Source: Streptomyces malachitofuscus
GTDB lineage: Bacteria > Actinomycetota > Actinomycetes > Streptomycetales > Streptomycetaceae
Length of the DNA stretch: 64,000 nucleotides
Reading direction: 5' to 3'
NCBI RefSeq assembly: GCF_014650055.1
Contig: NZ_BMUF01000002.1
Span: 124,001-188,000 of the forward strand
Shown here: positions 8,847 through 16,393 of the stretch, piece after piece
Layout of the letters: each line of letters opens with the position of its first letter
How positions within the stretch are numbered: position 1 is the first letter of the stretch
Program-made: the position numbers and the translations under genes
Notes under the pieces: generated by a model
Seen by the model: the letters and a program-made list of their open reading frames with translations, nothing else
Databases searched by the model: none
Told to the model about the DNA's origin: nothing

Positions 8847-9775
8847 TTCTCGCCTCCGAACTTGCTCAGGCGCAGGTAGACCATCGAGCAGAAGAGCAGG
8901 ATCACGAACGCCACCGTGGTCAGGGCCGACGCGTAGCCGAAGTCATGGGCGTCGACCGAGGTGTTGGCGATGTACAGCGGCAGCGTCGTGGTCACGCCCG
9001 CCGGGCCGCCGCCGGTCAGCGTGTAGAGCAGGTCGACGTTGTTGAACTCCCACACCATGCGCAGCAGCGTGGACAGGATGATGGCGTCCTTCAGATGCGG
9101 CAGCGTGATGTGCCAGAACTGCTTGAAGCGGCTCGCGCCGTCGACCTCGGCGGCCTCGTAGAGGTCCTTCGAGACGGACTGGAGGTCGGCGAGGATGAGG
9201 ATCGCGAAGAAGGGGACGCCGCGCCACAGGTCGGCGACGACCGCGGCCGGGAAGACGGTGGAGGTGTCCGACAGCCAGCTGACGCCGTAGTCGCCGATCC
9301 CCATGTCCGCGAGGTAACGGGTGATGCCGGTCTGGGAGTTGTAGAGGAGCACCCAGATCGCGGAGGTCAGCACGCCGGAGACGGCCCACGGGGAGAAGAC
9401 GAGGGCGCGGCCCAGTCCGCGGCCGACGAAGGTCTGGTTGACGATGAGGGCGAGGGCCAGTCCGAACAGCAGCTGCAGTCCGACCTCGACGAAGACCCAC
9501 TTGGCGCTGAAGACGAGGGAGTCCCAGAACAGCGGATCCTCGGTGAAGATGCGGGTGAAGTTGTCGAAGCCCGCGAAGCCGTTGCGCCACGGCTTGGTGG
9601 GGTTGTAGTCCTGCAGGCTGTAGTAGAAGACGCTGAGGACCGGGTACGCGATGAACCCCAGCATGAGCAGGGCGGCCGGCGCGATCAGCAGGTACGGGAG
9701 CCTGCGGGGCGTGGCGGAGGCACGGCGCCGCCGGGGTGGCGCGGGCGGTTTCGCCACGGCTGCGGCTTGGGCCAT
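8843..9775 (-). CDS. carbohydrate ABC transporter permease (MalF-like)
   Basis: This 310-residue protein has a basic, Ala/Pro-rich N-terminus, six predicted membrane helices and an EAA loop (KDLYEAAEVDGASRFKQFWHITLP, about residues 199-222). It is the first gene of the minus-strand pectin/hemicellulose unit. A LacI-type palindrome lies about 50 bases upstream, so it probably marks the promoter region of the unit. It lacks the long periplasmic insertion seen in the MalF-like protein at 59322-60692. Confidence 0.92.
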   Translation of the reverse strand: MAQAAAVAKPPAPPRRRRASATPRRLPYLLIAPAALLMLGFIAYPVLSVFYYSLQDYNPTKPWRNGFAGFDNFTRIFTEDPLFWDSLVFSAKWVFVEVGLQLLFGLALALIVNQTFVGRGLGRALVFSPWAVSGVLTSAIWVLLYNSQTGITRYLADMGIGDYGVSWLSDTSTVFPAAVVADLWRGVPFFAILILADLQSVSKDLYEAAEVDGASRFKQFWHITLPHLKDAIILSTLLRMVWEFNNVDLLYTLTGGGPAGVTTTLPLYIANTSVDAHDFGYASALTTVAFVILLFCSMVYLRLSKFGGEK

Positions 9776-9824
9776 GACTGTTCTCCGTTTCTCGGTACGT
9801 CGTGCTGTGTGGTGCGCGTGCGGG

Positions 9825-9836
9825 GGAAGCGCTTTC
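9825..9836. promoter_or_regulatory. LacI-type operator-like palindrome
   Basis: The site GGAAGCGCTTTC contains a perfect 8-base palindrome (AAGCGCTT) with the central CG step typical of LacI-family operators. It is in the 99-base gap before the first permease gene, where a repressor would control the whole pectin unit. No LacI gene is in the window, so the regulator would have to be encoded elsewhere. Confidence 0.5.
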
Positions 9837-9874
9837 TTCGTAGGTGTGCGAGGTTCGGCCCCGCGGACGGCGGG

Positions 9875-11596
9875 TCAGCCCGCGTAGGGGTCCTGGACGG
9901 TGCCCGGACGGGCGAGGAACTCGAAGTCGCAGCCGGTGTCGGCCTGGGTGATCTGGTCGTTGTAGAGCGCGCCGTAACCGCGCTCGTAACGCGCGGGCGG
10001 CGGCGTCCACCGCGCCCTGCGGCGCTGAAGCTCCTCGTCGTCCACGTCGAGCCGGAGCGTGCGGTTCTCGACGTCGAGGGTGATCGGGTCGCCGGTGCGC
10101 ACCAGCGCCAGCGGCCCGCCGACGTACGACTCCGGGGCGATGTGCAGCACGCAGGCGCCGTAACTCGTGCCGCTCATCCGGGCGTCGGAGATCCGCACCA
10201 TGTCCCGCACGCCCTGCTTGAGCAGGTGGTCGGGCAGGGGCAGCATCCCGTACTCGGGCATGCCCGGGCCGCCCTTGGGACCGGCGTTGCGCAGCACCAG
10301 CACGCTGTCGGCGGTGATGTTGAGCGCCGGGTCGTTGATGGTCCGCTGCATCTCCTTGTAGTCGTCGAAGACGACGGCGGGACCGGTGTGCCGCAGCAGA
10401 TGGGGCTCGGCGGCGATGTGCTTGATGACGGCGCCGTCCGGGCAGAGGTTGCCGCGGAGCACGGCGACCCCGCCCTCGCCGGCCACCGGGGTGTCGCGGG
10501 GGCGGATGACGTCGTCGTCGTGCACCTGCGCGCCGGCGATCTGCTCGCGCAGGGTGTCGTGGCAGACGGTGGGCCTCTCGAGGTGGAGCAGGTCGGGTAT
10601 CCGGGAGAGGAATCCGGGCAGTCCGCCCGCGAAGTGGAAGTCCTCCATCAGGTACTTCTGTCCACCGGGCCGCACGTTGGCCAGCACCGGGACGGTGCGG
10701 GCGATGCGGTCGAAGTCGTCGAGGGTGAGCTTGACGCCGGCGCGTCCGGCCATGGCGATCAGATGGATGACGGCGTTGGTGGAGCCGCCGAGTCCGAGGA
10801 CGGTCGTGACCGCGTCCTCGAAGGCGTCCGCGGTGAGGATGTCGCTCAGCTTCCGGTCCTTGTGGACCAGTTCGACGATCGTCATGCCCGCCTTCGCGGC
10901 CATCCGGTCGTGCCCGGAGTCGACGGCGGGGATGCTGGAGGCGCCCGGCACGGTGACACCGAGGGCCTCGGCGACGGCCGTCAGTGTGGACGCCGTACCC
11001 ATCGTCATGCAGTGACCGGGCGAGCGGGCCAGGCCGCTCTCCAGTTCCTGCATCTCGCAGTCGCCGATGACACCGGCCCGCTTGTCGTCCCAGTACTTCC
11101 ACATGTCGGTACCGGACCCGAGGGTCTCGCCGCGCCAGTGTCCGGGCAGCATGGGCCCCGCGGGCACGAAGACGGTGGGCAGGTCGGCGCTGGCGGCACC
11201 CATCAGCAGGGCGGGCGTGGACTTGTCGCAGCCGCCCATCAGCACGGCCCCGTCGACCGGGTACGACCGCAGCAGTTCCTCGGTCTCCATGGCGAGGAGG
11301 TTGCGGTAGAGCATGGGGGTCGGCTTCTGGAAGGTCTCGCTGAGGGTGGAGACCGGGAACTCCAGGGGGAAGCCGCCCGCCTGCCACACCCCCCGCTTCA
11401 CGGCCTGCGCGCGGTCGCGCAGGTGGACGTGGCAGGGGTTGATGTCGGACCAGGTGTTGAGGATCGCGACGACGGGCTTGCCGAGGTGCTCCTCGGGCAG
11501 ATAGCCGAGCTGGCGGGTGCGGGCGCGGTGGCTGAAGGAGCGCAGTCCGTCGGTGCCGTACCACTGGTGGCTGCGGAGCTGTTCGGGCGACCTCAC
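9875..11596 (-). CDS. IlvD/Edd-family sugar-acid dehydratase, probably L-arabinonate dehydratase
   Basis: The chosen start is GTG at 11596, which overlaps the upstream TGA (GTGA); the frame is open further upstream but only as an overlap with the neighbour. The 573-residue protein has the three [2Fe-2S] ligand cysteines of the family at about 55 (NPCHVHL), 123 (GGCDKSTPALLMG) and 196 (GHCMTMGTAST), spaced as in characterised L-arabinonate dehydratases. GLGGSTNAVIHL and GPKGGPGMPEYG are also conserved. The partner DHDPS-fold enzyme and the GntR gene complete an arabinose-type set. D-xylonate or galactonate are alternative substrates. It would make a 2-keto-3-deoxy sugar acid. Confidence 0.85.
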   Translation of the reverse strand: MRSPEQLRSHQWYGTDGLRSFSHRARTRQLGYLPEEHLGKPVVAILNTWSDINPCHVHLRDRAQAVKRGVWQAGGFPLEFPVSTLSETFQKPTPMLYRNLLAMETEELLRSYPVDGAVLMGGCDKSTPALLMGAASADLPTVFVPAGPMLPGHWRGETLGSGTDMWKYWDDKRAGVIGDCEMQELESGLARSPGHCMTMGTASTLTAVAEALGVTVPGASSIPAVDSGHDRMAAKAGMTIVELVHKDRKLSDILTADAFEDAVTTVLGLGGSTNAVIHLIAMAGRAGVKLTLDDFDRIARTVPVLANVRPGGQKYLMEDFHFAGGLPGFLSRIPDLLHLERPTVCHDTLREQIAGAQVHDDDVIRPRDTPVAGEGGVAVLRGNLCPDGAVIKHIAAEPHLLRHTGPAVVFDDYKEMQRTINDPALNITADSVLVLRNAGPKGGPGMPEYGMLPLPDHLLKQGVRDMVRISDARMSGTSYGACVLHIAPESYVGGPLALVRTGDPITLDVENRTLRLDVDDEELQRRRARWTPPPARYERGYGALYNDQITQADTGCDFEFLARPGTVQDPYAG

Positions 11597-12501
11597 AGGG
11601 ACCACCCGGCGGCGATGGCGGCGACCTCGGCGCGCTCGCTCTCCGGCAGCGGTCTGCTCGGCGGGCGCACCTCGCGGCGGCACAGGCCGAGGGAGGCGAG
11701 GGCCTCCTTGACGACGGTGACGTTGTTGGCGGAGCCGTTGGCGGCGCGCAGTTCCTCGAAGCGGCGGATCTGCTCCCACACCTTCATGGCGGTCGGGTAG
11801 TCGCCGGAACGCAGCGCCTCGATCATGTTCAGCGAGACGGACGGGGCGACGTTGACCAGCCCGGAGGTGAAGCCGGTGGCGCCGGCCGAGAAGTAGGAGG
11901 GGGCGTACGGCTCGGCGAGCCCCGCCACCCACACGAACCGCTCCAGGCCCGCGTCCCGGGCGAAGGCGGCGAACCTCGCCGCGTCCGGCACGGCGTACTT
12001 GACGCCGATGACGTTGGGGCAGCTGTCCGCGAGTTCGGCGAGCCGGGCGCCGGTGAGCTGGCCGTTGCGTATGTAGGGGACGACGCCGAGCTCGGGCACG
12101 GCGTCGGCGATGGCGCGGTGGTAGTCGACCCAGCCGCTCTGGGAGACGTAGGGGTGGACGGGCTGGTGCACCATCACCATCTGCGCGCCGAGTTCACGGG
12201 CGTGGCGTGCGGAGTCGACGGCGGTGGGCACGTCGTGGCCCACGCCGACCAGGATCACCGAGCGGCCGCCGGCCTCGTCGACGGTCAGTTCCGTGACCAG
12301 GCGGCGCTCTTCGGGGGTCAGGGCGTAGAACTCGCCGGTGTTGCCGTTGGGGGTGAGGGTCGTGATGCCACCGTCGAGGAGACGACGCAGCAGGGCCCGG
12401 TAGGTGCCCGGGTCGACGGAGCCGTCCTCGGCGAACGGGGTCACCGGGATCGCCACCACGTCGGCCAGGGCCGCACGCTGGGTCTCGAACGTCGTTGTCA
12501 T
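11593..12501 (-). CDS. DHDPS/NAL-family dehydratase or aldolase, probably 2-keto-3-deoxy-L-arabinonate dehydratase
   Basis: This 302-residue class I aldolase-superfamily protein has the Schiff-base lysine in IGVKYA (Lys168) and the conserved tyrosine in VVPYIRN (Tyr143). The substrate loop reads PNGNTGEF where lysine-biosynthetic DapA has GTTGE, so it is not a normal DapA. Its position between a GntR gene (4-base overlap) and the sugar-acid dehydratase indicates that it acts on the dehydratase product, either dehydrating it to 2,5-dioxopentanoate or splitting it to pyruvate plus an aldehyde. The dehydratase reading is favoured by the arabinose context; the sequence does not decide. Confidence 0.8.
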   Translation of the reverse strand: MTTTFETQRAALADVVAIPVTPFAEDGSVDPGTYRALLRRLLDGGITTLTPNGNTGEFYALTPEERRLVTELTVDEAGGRSVILVGVGHDVPTAVDSARHARELGAQMVMVHQPVHPYVSQSGWVDYHRAIADAVPELGVVPYIRNGQLTGARLAELADSCPNVIGVKYAVPDAARFAAFARDAGLERFVWVAGLAEPYAPSYFSAGATGFTSGLVNVAPSVSLNMIEALRSGDYPTAMKVWEQIRRFEELRAANGSANNVTVVKEALASLGLCRREVRPPSRPLPESERAEVAAIAAGWSL

Positions 12502-13178
12502 GCCTGACCGTCCTCTTTCTGGGCTTCCGGGGCCGCCTCGAAGTCCGCCTCGGGGAAGGCTCGTCGCACGAACGACGCGATGTGCGAGTGCAGGGCGCGC
12601 GCCGCGCCGTCCGCGTCCCCGTCGAGGGCGAGGCGCAGGATCTCCCGGTGCTCGTCCGCCTCCCGCTCCCAGGAGGGGTCGGCGGCCCAGGCGACGGCCG
12701 AGACGAGGGCGGCCTGGTCACGGACCTCGTCGAGCATCCGGCCGAGCAGCGGGTTGCCGCACGGCACGTAGAGGGCACGGTGGAACTCGCGGTTGGCCAG
12801 CGACCGTTCGGCCGTGTCGGTGGCGTCGTCGGCGCGGGTCAGCGCGTCGCGTGCGGCCTCCAGGGAGGCGCCACGGCGCACGGCGCGCTTGAGCGCCTCG
12901 GGTTCGAGGAGCAGGCGCACGTCGTAGACCTCGCGCGCCATGTCCGCGTCGACCATGCGCACCGTGACGCCCTTGTACTGGCTCATCACCACCAGACCCG
13001 TGCCGGCCAGGGTCTTGAGCGCCTCGCGCACCGGGGTCTTGGACACCCCGAACTGTGCGGCGAGGTCGGTCTCGACCAGGGCTTGGCCCGGTGTCAACCG
13101 GCCGGTGAGGATGCGGCGTTTGATCTCCTCCAGCACGTACTGCGTGCGGGAGGGGATCGGCGTGGGCACAGAGGTCAT
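12498..13178 (-). CDS. GntR-family (FCD domain) transcriptional regulator
   Basis: This 226-residue protein carries a winged helix-turn-helix at about residues 10-75 (LVETDLAAQFGVSKTPVREALKTLAGTGLV) and an all-helical FCD effector domain with conserved metal-site residues (D-x3-R in DVRLLLEP, LANREFHRAL, and ADEHREIL). FCD regulators usually sense sugar acids or other organic acids. It is first in its operon, overlapping the aldolase-family gene by 4 bases, so it probably represses its own transcription and responds to an arabinonate- or uronate-type intermediate. Confidence 0.92.
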   Translation of the reverse strand: MTSVPTPIPSRTQYVLEEIKRRILTGRLTPGQALVETDLAAQFGVSKTPVREALKTLAGTGLVVMSQYKGVTVRMVDADMAREVYDVRLLLEPEALKRAVRRGASLEAARDALTRADDATDTAERSLANREFHRALYVPCGNPLLGRMLDEVRDQAALVSAVAWAADPSWEREADEHREILRLALDGDADGAARALHSHIASFVRRAFPEADFEAAPEAQKEDGQA

Positions 13179-13191
13179 GCGCGCCTCTCGG

Positions 13192-13240
13192 ATCTCGCGT
13201 ATCTCGCGTATCGCGTCTCATATATGACGTACGAAGTACG
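13192..13240. promoter_or_regulatory. control region of the GntR operon: direct repeat plus two palindromes
   Basis: Upstream of the GntR start are tandem copies of ATCTCGCGT (13192-13200 and 13201-13209), the perfect 10-base palindrome TCATATATGA (13218-13227) and the interrupted palindrome CGTAC-GAA-GTACG (13228-13240). The AT-rich palindrome in this GC-rich genome suggests a promoter core with an operator for the autoregulated GntR protein. Which element is bound is not shown by sequence alone. Confidence 0.5.
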
Positions 13241-13432
13241 ACGCGGATGACCGTAAGAGGGGCCTGGGATTTCGTCAATGCTTCTGACCAAAGAAACGTG
13301 GGGTCGCTTCGACCGGGGGCGTCCGGCGCCTATCCGGGGGCGGGCCCGGCGCCTCACTCGGGGGGCGGGCCCGGCGCCACGCCGGACCCGGACGGCCCCG
13401 GTCTGCTGTGCGTGGACCGGGGCGGGGACGGA

Positions 13433-13452
13433 GGCTGGGGCCTGCCCCAGCC
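13433..13452 (-). terminator. hairpin terminator after the TIGR03086-type gene
   Basis: GGCTGGGG-CCTG-CCCCAGCC forms an 8-base-pair stem with a 4-base loop immediately downstream of the stop codon at 13457. There is no U-tract, as is usual in Streptomyces. The adjoining 13310-13385 stretch also holds two copies of GCGGGCCCGGCGCC. Confidence 0.55.
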
Positions 13453-13456
13453 CAGG

Positions 13457-14053
13457 TCAGCGTCCTTCCGGCGTCCAGTCCGGGTTCCTGCCGCTCAGGC
13501 CGATCGTCCGGTCGAGCAGCGGTGCGGCGGACGGGACCGGCACCACGGGGCCGAAGATCTCGTCCCGGCCGGGCTCGTCCACGGCGGCGAGGAGGAAGTC
13601 GTGGGACGCCCGCAGCGCGGCGGGGTCGGGGGTGTACTCCTGGCCGGTCGCGCGGGCCAGGTCCCAGCCGTGGATCACCAGTTCGTCCACGGCGACGGCG
13701 GCCGCGACCTCGCCGGGCAGGTCCACGCCGCCCGCGCGGGTCATCCCGGTGCGGGCGCCCGGCTCCCGCCACGCCTCGGCCAGCTCGTCCAGCACCTTGG
13801 GCAGCTCCTCGCGCCACCCCGGCCCGATGTCCGGTACGGCCGCGTCGGGGCTGGTGTCGGTCGTGGCTCCGAAGTCCTTGCGCGCGGCATCGCGGAAGGC
13901 CACGGCCAGTCCGAGCAGGTGCCCCAGCAGATTCCGCACCGCCAGCTCCGGACAGGGCGTCGGGCCGGACAGCCGGTCGTCTGACACCCCCTCGGCGAGA
14001 CGTGCGACGACACGCGTCTGCGGTCCGAGATCGAGGGTGTTCGTGTCGGTCAT
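13457..14053 (-). CDS. TIGR03086-type metal-binding protein (DinB/maleylpyruvate-isomerase-like fold)
   Basis: This 198-residue protein begins MTDTNTLDLGPQTRVVARL. Three spaced histidine regions (LLGHLLGLAVAF, AVDELVIHGWDLARATG) and the PTPCPELAVRNLLGH segment match the four-helix DinB-like, mycothiol-associated family that includes TIGR03086. HGWDLA is a hallmark. Members bind a divalent metal and are proposed mycothiol-dependent transferases or isomerases; the specific reaction is unknown. It stands alone, with a hairpin after it and the VOC gene 85 bases upstream on the same strand. Confidence 0.75.
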   Translation of the reverse strand: MTDTNTLDLGPQTRVVARLAEGVSDDRLSGPTPCPELAVRNLLGHLLGLAVAFRDAARKDFGATTDTSPDAAVPDIGPGWREELPKVLDELAEAWREPGARTGMTRAGGVDLPGEVAAAVAVDELVIHGWDLARATGQEYTPDPAALRASHDFLLAAVDEPGRDEIFGPVVPVPSAAPLLDRTIGLSGRNPDWTPEGR

Positions 14054-14137
14054 GTCCGGCTCCTCACAGCTCAGCTCAGGTCCTGAAGGGTGGACCGGGT
14101 TCGCCGGCGGAACTCATCGGTGGCCACGCGGTGCGCG

Positions 14138-14572
14138 TCAGCGCTCGGCGAGCGGGCTCGGGGCCTCCTGGACCACCCAGCCGTTGCCGTCCGGGTCCTG
14201 GAAGAAGAGGAAGGAGTTCCAGGTCTCGGTCCCCCGGCCCTCCTCCCAGCCGTTCGGCCCCACGTGCCGCACCGGGCCGGCGTCGACGCCTCGGTCCGCG
14301 AGCGCGTCCCTGGCCGCCTCGATGTCCGTGACGCAGAGCTGCAGGCCCTCGAGCGAACCGGGCGCCATCCTCCGCCGGCCGGGTGACTGCGGCAGGCCCG
14401 CCTCCAGGACGATGGAACACCGCGAGCCGGGTGGGGTGAGCTGCACGAAGCGGGCGCCCTCGAAGGGCGAGACGTCGACGTCGCAGTGGAAGCCGCACCG
14501 GTCGGTGTAGAACTCCTTGGCCCGGTCCGCGTCGGACACCGGCACCACGATCACTTCGAGCGTCCATTCCAT
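14138..14572 (-). CDS. VOC (glyoxalase/bleomycin-resistance) family protein
   Basis: The start MEWTLEVIVVPVSDAD is preferred because GAAGAGGGG precedes it at normal spacing. The 144-residue protein has the paired beta-alpha-beta-beta-beta modules of the vicinal oxygen chelate superfamily: DADRAKEFYTDRCGF in module 1, GLQLCVTDIEAARDALADRG in module 2 and FFQDPDGNGWVVQE at the end. It may be a small glyoxalase-like enzyme or an antibiotic-binding protein. It is divergent from the MFS transporter gene at 14725. No substrate can be named. Confidence 0.8.
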   Translation of the reverse strand: MEWTLEVIVVPVSDADRAKEFYTDRCGFHCDVDVSPFEGARFVQLTPPGSRCSIVLEAGLPQSPGRRRMAPGSLEGLQLCVTDIEAARDALADRGVDAGPVRHVGPNGWEEGRGTETWNSFLFFQDPDGNGWVVQEAPSPLAER

Positions 14573-14724
14573 CGGAACCCCTCTTCCCGTCCACACGGAT
14601 ATCCGTCCCCTTCACATGGTCCGGGTGACGTACCGCGCGTGCCCGTCGGCCGCTGCCCCCCGTCTCCCTCCTGAGGCATCTGCCCGATGCCCGTCGTCCC
14701 GCCTTAGAACCACGATGAGCAGGC

Positions 14725-15912
14725 ATGACGACGACATGGACGGCGGTCCGCGTGGTGCGGGACCGCAATTCCGGGCTCTACCTGGCGGGGGTGGTGATCT
14801 CCGGGTTCGGCACCTCCGCGCTGTGGCTGGCCTCGGGCGTGTGGGTCAAGGACCTCACCGGCTCGGACGGTCTCGCGGCCCTGTGCATGCTGGCGATGTG
14901 GGCGCCGACCCTGGCCGGGCCGCTGCTGGGGACGCTCGCCGACCGGGTGCGCCGACGGCCGCTGCTGATCGTCACGAGCCTGCTCATGGCGGCGCTGCTG
15001 CTCACCCTGTGCACCGTCGACTCACCGCACGGCCTGTGGCTGCTGTACGCGGTGCTGGTCGTGTACGGGGCGGCAGGCGCCGTCCATGACGCGGCCGAGT
15101 CGGCACTGATCGCCACCGCGGTGGACCGCTCCCTGCTCGGCGACTTCAACGGGCTGCGGATGACCGCCAACGAGGGGATGAAGCTGCTGGCCCCGCTGGC
15201 CGGCGCGGGTCTCTACGCGGCGTACGGCGGGGCGGGCGTCGCCGCCTTGGACGCGGTCACCTTCCTGCTGGCCACGGTGGTCTACGCGTCCCTGCGCGTA
15301 CGGGAGGACCGGCCGGCACCGCCGGCGGGCAGCCGCCGGGAGCAGACCGCCGAGGGGGTCCGTCACCTGTGGTCGCACCCGGTGCTGCGCCCGCTCGTGT
15401 CGGCGGGCGGCGCCACGATGCTGTGCGCGGGCGTCAGCGGGGCACTGGTCTACGCCGTGGTGGAGGACCTCGGCCACTCCCCCGCCTACGCCGGTGTGCT
15501 GTACGCCGTCCAGGGCGCGGGCTCGATCGCGGTCGGCCTGCTGTCCGGCCCTGCCCTGCGCCGCTTCGGCCCGCGGCGCTTCGCGGCGTACGGCATCGCG
15601 GTGCTGGCGGTCGCGGTGGCGCTGCGCGCGGTGCCGCACGACCCACTGGCGTGGGTGTGCAGCGCGGGGATCGGCGTGGGCCTGCCGGCCGTCCTGATCG
15701 CCACACTGACCGCAGTGCAGCTCGAGACCCCGGCGCCGCTGCTGGGCCGGGTGACCGCCACGGCCAACACCCTGGTGTTCACCCCGAACGTCCTCGGTCT
15801 GGCCGCGGGCGCGGCCCTGGTCGAACTGGTCGACCACCGCCTGCTGCTGGCCGCGCTGGGCGCCACCCTGGCGGCCACGGCCACGCTCCTGCGCAGCCCG
15901 ACGCCCACGTGA
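14725..15912 (+). CDS. MFS transporter (drug or metabolite exporter)
   Basis: This 395-residue protein begins MTTTWTAVRVVRDRNSG. Hydrophobic segments predict 11-12 transmembrane helices. The loop 2-3 motif typical of the major facilitator superfamily is visible as LADRVRRRPLLI near residue 72. The MFS_3 (EntS/TetV-like) pattern fits best: GFGTSALWLASGVWVKDLTGS at the start and GDFNGLRMTANEGMKLLAPLAGAGLY in the middle. It is likely an exporter; no resistance partner is adjacent apart from the divergent VOC gene. Confidence 0.82.
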   Translation: MTTTWTAVRVVRDRNSGLYLAGVVISGFGTSALWLASGVWVKDLTGSDGLAALCMLAMWAPTLAGPLLGTLADRVRRRPLLIVTSLLMAALLLTLCTVDSPHGLWLLYAVLVVYGAAGAVHDAAESALIATAVDRSLLGDFNGLRMTANEGMKLLAPLAGAGLYAAYGGAGVAALDAVTFLLATVVYASLRVREDRPAPPAGSRREQTAEGVRHLWSHPVLRPLVSAGGATMLCAGVSGALVYAVVEDLGHSPAYAGVLYAVQGAGSIAVGLLSGPALRRFGPRRFAAYGIAVLAVAVALRAVPHDPLAWVCSAGIGVGLPAVLIATLTAVQLETPAPLLGRVTATANTLVFTPNVLGLAAGAALVELVDHRLLLAALGATLAATATLLRSPTPT

Positions 15913-16393
15913 TCCGCGCCCACCGCACGGGGGTGCTCCAACGGTGCCGGATCCCGACCCGGATCGGCGGCGTCGGGCTCCCACGCCTCACCCGCGACCA
16001 GCCGTGCCGCGCCCCGGCCCTCGCGTACCGGGCCCACCACCACGGCCGCGCCCCGACCCGCACGATTCGGGACCCGCGCCTTTCACGCGTCGCCCGGCCC
16101 GCTCCGGCCCCGGCCTCGGTCCCGCACGCCTCACCCGCGGCCAGCCGTTTGCGACCCGGGAACCGCTTCTCGGGCCCGCCGCCGCGGCCAGGTCCCGGCC
16201 CATGGGCCCACGTCCTTCACACACCGGCACTCGCCGTCGCCCGGACCGCTCCGGCCGCAAGGCTGCACGAACCGGGGTCCGGGCCCCACGCACCCGAAGC
16301 CCGGTGCCCGCCGTACGCAGCGCCGCGGCCGGCACCGGGCCACGACGCTGCGGGGAAGGCATCGCACGCCGCCCGGCAGGGAGCCGTGGCCGG
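15913..16393. other. 481-base gene-free stretch with a degenerate direct repeat
   Basis: No frame here has convincing coding properties. CACGCCTCACCCGCGACCAG (15982-16001) recurs with one change at 16125-16144, and CGTCGCCCGGCCCGCTCCGG (16088-16107) recurs with one change near 16234-16253. Both spacings are about 143-146 bases, so the region looks like an old, decayed tandem duplication. It separates two convergent genes. Confidence 0.5.
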
